Shown here: positions 1-4,377 of the stretch, in pieces
Numbering within the stretch: position 1 is the stretch's first letter
Layout: each line of letters starts with the position of its first letter
Assembly: GCA_023387735.1 (NCBI GenBank)
Contig: JAEWHP010000004.1
Location: forward strand, 1 to 5,089
Origin: Pseudomonadota bacterium
GTDB lineage: Bacteria; Pseudomonadota; Alphaproteobacteria; Rhizobiales; Xanthobacteraceae
Direction of reading: 5' to 3'
Length of the DNA: 5,089 nt
Position numbers and translations under genes: made by a program
Notes under the pieces: generated by a model
What the model was told of the DNA's origin: nothing
Databases searched by the model: none
Seen by the model: only the letters and a program-made list of their open reading frames with translations

Positions 1-1
1 G

Positions 2-838
2 ATCCGGGCCTTCGTCGGCGGCGGGTACGCCGACCTGCGCCAGGTGCACACCTGGAACACCGACTTCGTGAAGTCCTCGCCGTTCGGGCAGCGCTACGAG
101 GCGATGGCCGACGAGATCGAGCGGGCGCTCACCTTCATGCGCGCGATCGGGGCGGACCCCGACGAGTTCCACCGGGTCGACTTCTACTCCAGCCACGAGG
201 CGCTGTTGATGGAGTACGAGCACGCCCTCACCCGCATCGACTCGCGCACCGAGGAGCCCTACAACGTCTCGGGCCACTTCGTGTGGATCGGTGAGCGCAC
301 CCGCCAGCTCGACGGCGCCCACGTGGAGTACTTCCGCAACATCCGCAACCCGATCGGCTGCAAGCTCGGCCCGACCGCGACCGCCGACGACGCGCTGGCG
401 CTCGCGGACAAGCTCAACCCCACCAACGAGCCCGGGCGGCTCACGTTCATCACCCGCTTCGGCGCCGGCCGGATCCGCGACGGGCTCCCGCCGCTGGTGG
501 AGAAGGTCACCGCCGAGGGGGTCAACGTCACCTGGGTGACCGACCCGATGCACGGCAACACCTTCGAGGCCTCGACCGGCTACAAGACCCGGCGCTTCGA
601 CGACGTCCTCGACGAGGTGCAGGGGTTCTTCGACGTGCACCGCGAGCTCGGCACCGTGCCCGGCGGCATGATGGTGGAGATGACCGGTGACGACGTCACC
701 GAGATCGTCGGTGGCGGCGAGGAGATCGACGAGCACCGGCTCGCGCACCGCTACGAGTCCGTGGTCGACCCGCGCCTCAACCGGGTGCAGAGCCTGGAGC
801 TGGCGTTCCTCGTGGCGGAGATGCTGCGCAAGGCCTGA
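2..838 (+). CDS. aroG: 3-deoxy-7-phosphoheptulonate (DAHP) synthase, class II, 5'-truncated
   Basis: Condenses phosphoenolpyruvate and erythrose 4-phosphate to DAHP, the first step of the shikimate pathway to aromatic amino acids; cytosolic. The reading frame is open from base 2 and the first residues (IRAFVGGGYADLRQVHTW) are typical internal class II sequence, so the GTG at 44 is an internal valine, not a start. Class II signatures follow: WIGERTRQLDG (294-326), GCKLGP, TFITRFGAGRI, WVTDPMHGNT, VEMTGDDVTE and DPRLN. Recalled M. tuberculosis catalytic numbering fits with one constant offset: E283/R284, K306 and R337 for phosphate and PEP binding; H369, E411 and D441 for the metal are all present. 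By that alignment about 185 N-terminal residues lie outside, including the first metal ligand (Cys87) and the N-terminal regulatory region, out of about 463. Odd: the residue before the metal-binding Asp is Val instead of the Cys found in M. tuberculosis. The following gene is unrelated and separately initiated. Confidence 0.95.
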   Translation: MRAFVGGGYADLRQVHTWNTDFVKSSPFGQRYEAMADEIERALTFMRAIGADPDEFHRVDFYSSHEALLMEYEHALTRIDSRTEEPYNVSGHFVWIGERTRQLDGAHVEYFRNIRNPIGCKLGPTATADDALALADKLNPTNEPGRLTFITRFGAGRIRDGLPPLVEKVTAEGVNVTWVTDPMHGNTFEASTGYKTRRFDDVLDEVQGFFDVHRELGTVPGGMMVEMTGDDVTEIVGGGEEIDEHRLAHRYESVVDPRLNRVQSLELAFLVAEMLRKA

Positions 839-842
839 CCCG

Positions 843-882
843 GGCCCCCGCCTCCCAGGCCCCCAGGTCCCGGCGGGGCGCC
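843..882 (+). terminator. possible GC-rich terminator stem after the DAHP synthase gene
   Basis: Bases 846-852 (CCCCGCC) pair with 872-878 (GGCGGGG), and after one bulged C the stem continues with 843-845 against 880-882, giving about ten G-C pairs around a 19-base loop. It begins five bases after the TGA. No T-tract follows, so it would be a U-less terminator of the kind often proposed in high-GC actinobacteria. In such GC-rich DNA a stem like this can arise by chance, so the call is tentative. Confidence 0.3.
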
Positions 883-894
883 GCGGAATCCGGG

Positions 895-924
895 GTGAGT
901 CGCGTGCATGGCGGCCGATAGCAT
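895..924 (+). promoter_or_regulatory. weak promoter candidate for thrS
   Basis: TAGCAT (919-924) fits the actinobacterial -10 pattern TAnnnT. GTGAGT (895-900), 18 bases upstream, keeps only the central TGA of a -35 box. The predicted transcript would start near 931 and have a leader of about 30 bases. The -10 sits inside a 13-base dyad (CCGAT-AGC-ATCGG, 915-927), which might be an operator or coincidence. The whole gap to the previous gene is 122 bases, too short for a T-box leader. Confidence 0.3.
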
Positions 925-948
925 CGGGACGTCCGCAAGTCACTCCCC

Positions 949-954
949 AGGAGG
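949..954 (+). promoter_or_regulatory. strong Shine-Dalgarno fixing the thrS GTG start
   Basis: A full AGGAGG lies six bases before GTG at 961. It supports this GTG as the initiation codon. The N-terminal sequence that results (MPEIKVVRVHAGER) enters directly into the TGS domain, as expected for the family. Confidence 0.85.
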
Positions 955-960
955 TTCCCC

Positions 961-2970
961 GTGCCCGAGATCAAGGTCGTCCGCGTCCACGCAGGTGAGC
1001 GTGCGGAGCGGACGGTCACGACGGGCACCAAGGCCTGGGAGCTCTTCGCCGAGGACCGAGACGTGGTCGCGGCCCGCGTGGGGAGCGCCGGGGGAGAGGG
1101 CCAGCTGCGCGACCTCGCCCACGTCCTCGCCGACGGCGACGTGGTGGAGGCGGTCGAGATCACCAGCCCCGACGGCCGCGACATCCTGCGCCACTCGACG
1201 GCGCACGTGATGGCCCAGGCCGTCCAGCAGCTGTGGCCCGAGGCCAGGCTGGGCATCGGCCCGCCCGTGCAGGACGGCTTCTACTACGACTTCGACGTCG
1301 ATACCCCGTTCCACCCCGACGACCTCGGCAAGATCGAGACCGCGATGCGCAAGATCATCAAGGAGGGGCAGCGCTTCGAGCGCCGCGTCACCACCGACGC
1401 CGACGCGCTCGACGAGCTGCAGGACGAGCCCTACAAGCTCGAGCTGATCGGCCTCAAGGGGGCCGGCCAGTCCGACGACGCCGCCGAGGGTGCCTCGGTC
1501 GAGGTGGGCGCCGGCGAGCTGACCATCTACGACAACGTGCGCCGCAACGGTGACGTCGCCTGGTCCGACCTGTGCCGCGGCCCGCACCTGCCGACCACGA
1601 AGCGGATCCCGGCGTTCAAGCTGATGCGCACCGCGGCGGCGTACTGGCGCGGCGACGAGAAGAACAAGCAGCTCCAGCGCATCTACGGCACCGCGTGGGA
1701 GACCAAGGAGGCGCTCGCCGAGCACCTGCACCGGCTCGAGGAGGCCGAGCGCCGCGACCACCGCAAGCTCGGCCGTGAGCTCGACCTCTACTCGTTCCCC
1801 GACGAGATCGGCTCCGGGATGGCGGTCTTCCACCCCCGCGGCGGCGTCATCAAGCGGGAGATGGAGGACTACGTCCGGCGGCGCCACCTCGAGGAGGGCT
1901 TCGAGTACGTCGGCACCCCGCACATCTCCAAGGACGGGCTGTTCCACACCTCCGGGCACCTGCCCTACTACGCGGACACCATGTTCCCGCCGATGGAGAT
2001 GGAGCACGCGGAGTACCGCCTCAAGGCGATGAACTGCCCGATGCACAACCTGATCTACCGGTCGAGACAGCGGTCCTACCGCGAGCTGCCGCTGCGGCTC
2101 TTCGAGTTCGGTTCGGTCTACCGCTACGAGAAGTCCGGGGTCGTCCACGGCCTCACCCGCGTGCGCGCGATGACCCAGGACGACTCGCACTCCTACGTCA
2201 CCCCCGAGCAGGCGCCGGCCGAGGTCGAGCACCTGCTCGACTTCGTGACCGGGCTGCTGCGCGACTTCGGGCTGCACGACTACTACTTCGAGCTCTCCAC
2301 CCGCGACGACTCCAGGCCCGACAAGTTCATCGGCTCCGACGAGCAGTGGGAGACCGCGACGAAGGTGCTCGAGGAGGCGGCGCTGAAGTTCGGCGTCGAC
2401 CTCGTGCCCGACCCGGGCGGGGCTGCCTTCTACGGTCCGAAGATCTCCGTCCAGGCCAAGGACGCGATCGGCCGCACCTGGCAGATGTCGACGATCCAGT
2501 ACGACTTCAACCAGCCGGCCGAGGACCGCTTCGACCTGCAGTACGTCGCCGCCGACGGCTCGCGGCAGCAACCAGTGATGATCCACTCCGCGAAGTTCGG
2601 CTCCATCGAGCGGTTCATCGGAGTGCTGGTGGAGCACTACGCCGGCGCCTTCCCGCCCTGGCTCGCGCCCGTCCAGGTCCAGGGCATCCCGATCGCCGAG
2701 CGGCACGTCGACTACCTGTACGACGTCGCGAAGCAGATGAAGCCGCTCGGCCTGCGGGTCGAGGTCGACGAGTCCGACGACCGGATGCAGAAGAAGATCC
2801 GCAACGCGCAGCTGCAGAAGGTGCCGTTCATGATGATCGCCGGCGACAACGACGTGGAGGCGGGCGCGGTGTCGTTCCGCTACCGCGACGGCCGCCAGGA
2901 CAACGGCGTCCCCCTCGCCGAGGCGATCGAGCGGGTCCGCGCCGCTGTGGAGAGCCGCGAGCAGGTCTGA
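961..2970 (+). CDS. thrS: threonyl-tRNA synthetase
   Basis: Charges tRNA-Thr with threonine using ATP and edits Ser-tRNA-Thr; cytosolic, essential, class II synthetase. The 669 residues are within the usual range for bacterial ThrRS. In order: TGS domain (about 1-66); second-additional/editing domain (about 68-230) with its HxxxH pair H78/H82 and CxxxH pair C205/H209; class II catalytic core (about 250-560) with zinc ligands C359 (MNCPMH), H410 (TQDDSH) and H542 (MIHSAKFGS), corresponding to E. coli C334, H385 and H511; motif 2 around VYRYEKSG (386-392, R388); motif 3 around GSIERFIG (547-554, R551); anticodon-binding domain (about 570-665). The GTG start is supported by AGGAGG six bases upstream. 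No frameshift or missing residue is seen. In many actinobacteria thrS is followed by a HIT-family gene and pgsA; here a repeat-rich non-coding region follows, so it appears to be transcribed alone. Confidence 0.98.
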   Translation: MPEIKVVRVHAGERAERTVTTGTKAWELFAEDRDVVAARVGSAGGEGQLRDLAHVLADGDVVEAVEITSPDGRDILRHSTAHVMAQAVQQLWPEARLGIGPPVQDGFYYDFDVDTPFHPDDLGKIETAMRKIIKEGQRFERRVTTDADALDELQDEPYKLELIGLKGAGQSDDAAEGASVEVGAGELTIYDNVRRNGDVAWSDLCRGPHLPTTKRIPAFKLMRTAAAYWRGDEKNKQLQRIYGTAWETKEALAEHLHRLEEAERRDHRKLGRELDLYSFPDEIGSGMAVFHPRGGVIKREMEDYVRRRHLEEGFEYVGTPHISKDGLFHTSGHLPYYADTMFPPMEMEHAEYRLKAMNCPMHNLIYRSRQRSYRELPLRLFEFGSVYRYEKSGVVHGLTRVRAMTQDDSHSYVTPEQAPAEVEHLLDFVTGLLRDFGLHDYYFELSTRDDSRPDKFIGSDEQWETATKVLEEAALKFGVDLVPDPGGAAFYGPKISVQAKDAIGRTWQMSTIQYDFNQPAEDRFDLQYVAADGSRQQPVMIHSAKFGSIERFIGVLVEHYAGAFPPWLAPVQVQGIPIAERHVDYLYDVAKQMKPLGLRVEVDESDDRMQKKIRNAQLQKVPFMMIAGDNDVEAGAVSFRYRDGRQDNGVPLAEAIERVRAAVESREQV

Positions 2971-2992
2971 GGCGGCCGGCCTCGCGCCAAAC

Positions 2993-3070
2993 CGGTGCTT
3001 GAGCGGCCAGATGGTCGCTCAAGTGCCGCCATATCGGTGCTTGAGCGACCATGTGGCCGCTTGAGCACGC
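2993..3070. repeat. nested inverted repeat (REP/BIME-like), possible thrS transcript 3' structure
   Basis: Bases 2995-3028 pair with 3035-3068 around the loop CCATAT (3029-3034). Of 34 positions, 29 are Watson-Crick, four are G-T and one mismatches (3010/3053). Each arm is also a hairpin on its own: 2993-3008 pairs with 3013-3028 (16 positions, three G-T, loop AGAT), and 3037-3050 pairs with 3055-3068 (14 positions, one mismatch, two G-T, loop ATGT). Both arms begin CGGTGCTTGAGCG when read on the + strand, 42 bases apart. The structure starts about 23 bases after the thrS stop and has no T-tract. Symmetry within symmetry resembles paired REP units (BIMEs); it could terminate or protect the thrS message. 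No transposase or target duplication is visible. Confidence 0.75.
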
Positions 3071-3108
3071 CTCCGACCCCGGCGTCCCGAGGTCCGGCCC
3101 CACGCGGA

Positions 3109-3165
3109 GCTACCGAACAGTAGAGCTCTCTCCTGGGCTCATTCGGGACCGTACTGTTCGGTAGC
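3109..3165. promoter_or_regulatory. inverted pair of operator-like sites TACCGAACAGTA / TACTGTTCGGTA
   Basis: GCTACCGAACAGTA (3109-3122) and its exact reverse complement (3152-3165) form a perfect 14-bp inverted repeat separated by 29 bases; after one mismatch three more pairs extend it outward. Each 12-base core is itself an imperfect dyad (8 of 12 positions symmetrical, TAC-x-G-xx-C-x-GTA), the shape of many TetR-family operators. The two centres lie 41 bp apart, close to four helical turns, so dimers bound to both would face the same side. The sites are about 120 bp or more upstream of the oxygenase promoter and no regulator gene lies in the window. Alternatively the pair forms an RNA stem with a 29-base loop. 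Confidence 0.5.
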
Positions 3166-3258
3166 GCCGGGTTGGGGCACCGCTGCGGGGTGCTGGGCAC
3201 GGCGTACGCCGCCCATCGGCACTGCCCGGTCGGCGTTGACGGGACAGGGCCCGACACG

Positions 3259-3275
3259 CGCGACACGATGTCGCG
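3259..3275. promoter_or_regulatory. 17-base dyad CGCGACA-CGA-TGTCGCG upstream of the promoter
   Basis: Perfect 7-bp arms flank a three-base centre, ending seven bases before the -35 box. The half-site GCGACA/TGTCGC recurs at 3300-3305 within the promoter spacer and at 3339-3344 over the ribosome site, and CGACACG occurs at 3252-3258, 3261-3267 and 3340-3346. Recurrence around a single promoter suggests a regulator binding site, but the words are CG-rich and no regulator is identified. Confidence 0.4.
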
Positions 3276-3282
3276 GAAACCC

Positions 3283-3313
3283 TTGACAGTGTGACGTCAT
3301 GTCGCACTAACCT
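3283..3313 (+). promoter_or_regulatory. promoter of the di-iron oxygenase-fprB pair with an internal palindrome
   Basis: TTGACA (3283-3288) is a perfect -35 consensus, rare in this GC-rich window; TAACCT (3308-3313) fits TAnnnT. The spacer is 19 bases, slightly long. The spacer itself, GTGTGACGTCATGTCGCAC (3289-3307), is an imperfect dyad: seven of nine arm positions pair around one central base, and it contains the 8-bp palindrome TGACGTCA. A repressor there would occlude RNA polymerase, and a long spacer also suits activation by DNA distortion. The transcript should begin around 3319-3321, which rules out the in-frame GTG at 3316 as a practical start. Confidence 0.6.
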
Positions 3314-3333
3314 GTGTGTACCACGTTCCCACC

Positions 3334-3339
3334 GGGAGG
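3334..3339 (+). promoter_or_regulatory. ribosome binding site selecting the ATG at 3349
   Basis: GGGAGG lies nine bases before ATG 3349. The frame is open further upstream to a GTG at 3316, but that codon has no ribosome site and overlaps the predicted transcription start, so the ATG is preferred. Confidence 0.75.
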
Positions 3340-3348
3340 CGACACGAC

Positions 3349-4368
3349 ATGACCGCCCAGATCGAGCACACCAGCGCAGGCACCACCGCAGGCAGCAGCG
3401 CAGGCCACCAGGCCAGCCGTACGGCGTACGAGGACCGCCTGCGCACCCTCTCGGAGGCCTCGGTCGAGCAGCACTTCGACGCGTTCACCGACATCGCGTG
3501 GGACGACCCGGAGCTGGCCGTCGACCCGGCCGACCCGCGCTGGCGGCTGCCCGACGTCGACGTGCTCGGCGGCCACGAGTGGTACCGCTCGCTCCCCGCG
3601 GAGGAGCAGGTGCGGGTCGGGCTCTACCGCCAGGCCAACATCACCAAGGTCGGGCTGCAGTTCGAGCAGATCCTGATCTCGGGGATCATGAACTACGCCT
3701 TCTCGCTCCCCAACGGCAGTCCGGAGTTCCGCTACGGCACCCACGAGGCGACCGAGGAGTGCCACCACACGCAGATGTTCCAGGAGTTCGTGAACCGCTC
3801 CGGGCAGAAGGTCAGCGGCGGGTCCTTGTTCTTCCGGATGGTGGCGCCGATCCTGCCGCTGTTCGCCAAGTGGGTGCCGTTCGGGTTCTTCATGGGCGTG
3901 CTCGCGGGGGAGGAGCCGATCGACCACACCCAGAAGGCGGTGCTGCGCTCCTCCCACGAGCAGCACCCCCTGCTGCGCCGGATCATGCAGATCCACGTCG
4001 CCGAGGAGGCGCGCCACATCGGCTTCGCCCACCACTACCTCGAGCACCACGCCTCCCGGTTGGGTCGGGTCGAGCGCCTCGTGCTGTCGGTGCTGACGCC
4101 GGTGGTGATGCGGTGGCTGTGCGACGAGATCATGAAGCCGTCCAGGCAGGCGCGCCGCGACATGGGCATCCCCGACGACGTGTTCGCCGACGTGTGGTGG
4201 GAGGCCGACCACTCCCGCAAGGTGCTGCGCGACCTCTTCGCCGACGTCCGGATGCTGTGCGAGAAGTGCGGGCTGATGAACCCGGCCTCGCGTCGGGTGT
4301 GGCGGGCGCTCAAGATCGACGGGCGGCCCGCTCGGCACCGCAGCGAACCGGCCTCCGCGGCCGCCTGA
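3349..4368 (+). CDS. AurF-family di-iron oxygenase (ferritin-like), substrate unknown
   Basis: A 339-residue protein of the AurF-type di-iron oxygenase family, whose known members oxidise arylamines to nitro compounds (AurF, CmlI). Candidate iron ligands: E106 (LQFEQ), the E-E-C-H-H cluster at 136-140 giving ExxH, E188 or E189 (AGEEPID), and H216-E220-H223 (HVAEEARH, the HxxxExxH motif). This matches the seven-ligand AurF pattern of three His and four carboxylates. Residues 1-25 are low in complexity with a repeated (S/T)AG unit and probably disordered. Hydrophobic stretches (160-187, 241-258) look like buried helices; there is no signal peptide. A CxxC (C304, C307) sits near the C-terminus. 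The next gene, nine bases on, encodes a ferredoxin-reductase fusion and is the likely electron donor. From memory the pair matches M. tuberculosis Rv0885-Rv0886. Family assignment is firm; the substrate cannot be read from the sequence, and N-oxygenation is not assured. Confidence 0.85.
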   Translation: MTAQIEHTSAGTTAGSSAGHQASRTAYEDRLRTLSEASVEQHFDAFTDIAWDDPELAVDPADPRWRLPDVDVLGGHEWYRSLPAEEQVRVGLYRQANITKVGLQFEQILISGIMNYAFSLPNGSPEFRYGTHEATEECHHTQMFQEFVNRSGQKVSGGSLFFRMVAPILPLFAKWVPFGFFMGVLAGEEPIDHTQKAVLRSSHEQHPLLRRIMQIHVAEEARHIGFAHHYLEHHASRLGRVERLVLSVLTPVVMRWLCDEIMKPSRQARRDMGIPDDVFADVWWEADHSRKVLRDLFADVRMLCEKCGLMNPASRRVWRALKIDGRPARHRSEPASAAA

Positions 4369-4371
4369 GGA
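4367..4371 (+). promoter_or_regulatory. Shine-Dalgarno overlapping the oxygenase stop codon
   Basis: GAGGA (4367-4371) shares its first two bases with the TGA stop at 4366-4368 and lies six bases before the GTG start at 4378. Ribosomes terminating on the oxygenase message would release directly over this site, which implies translational coupling of the two genes and one shared transcript. Confidence 0.7.
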
Positions 4372-4377
4372 CCGATC

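Larger units (their letters stand above)
2971..3348. other. 378-base non-coding regulatory region between thrS and the oxygenase gene
   Basis: No convincing gene lies here on either strand; the open frames crossing it have no family resemblance or credible ribosome site. From left to right it contains a large nested inverted repeat (2993-3070), a 14-bp perfect inverted pair of operator-like sites (3109-3165), a 12-base palindrome CGGCGTACGCCG (3200-3211), a 17-base dyad of GCGACA-type half-sites (3259-3275), a promoter with a TTGACA -35 (3283-3313), and a ribosome site (3334-3339). The first part probably belongs to the 3' end of thrS and the last part to control of the downstream pair. Bases 3166-3199 and 3212-3250 show nothing I can name. 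Confidence 0.8.

Noticed and set aside
44..46. GTG as the start of the DAHP synthase gene
   Set aside because: The frame is open to the window edge and the upstream residues fit the class II family; there is no ribosome site, and the known length requires about 185 more residues upstream.
839..960. T-box riboswitch controlling thrS
   Set aside because: Only 122 bases are available, without a T-box sequence, specifier stem or antiterminator; the strong Shine-Dalgarno is not sequestered in an obvious way.
940..2706. 588-codon open frame on the minus strand opposite thrS
   Set aside because: It lies wholly antisense to a clear thrS gene, is rich in Val, Leu, Arg and Asp as expected for the complement of high-GC codons, and shows no family motif or ribosome site.
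2993..3070. CRISPR-like repeat pair
   Set aside because: Only two copies 42 bases apart, mutually inverted and with no spacer of normal length; the symmetry points to a palindromic element.
3200..3211. Palindrome CGGCGTACGCCG as an operator
   Set aside because: Perfect but only 12 bases of CG-rich sequence, and a similar CGTACGGCGTACG occurs by codon use inside the oxygenase gene (3418-3430); chance is likely.
2828..3266. Short minus-strand open frames across the intergenic region
   Set aside because: Their sequences merely translate the inverted repeats and GC-rich DNA; no ribosome site or family resemblance supports a gene.
3316..3318. GTG as an upstream start of the oxygenase gene
   Set aside because: It falls on the predicted transcription start and lacks a ribosome site, while GGGAGG is well placed for ATG 3349.
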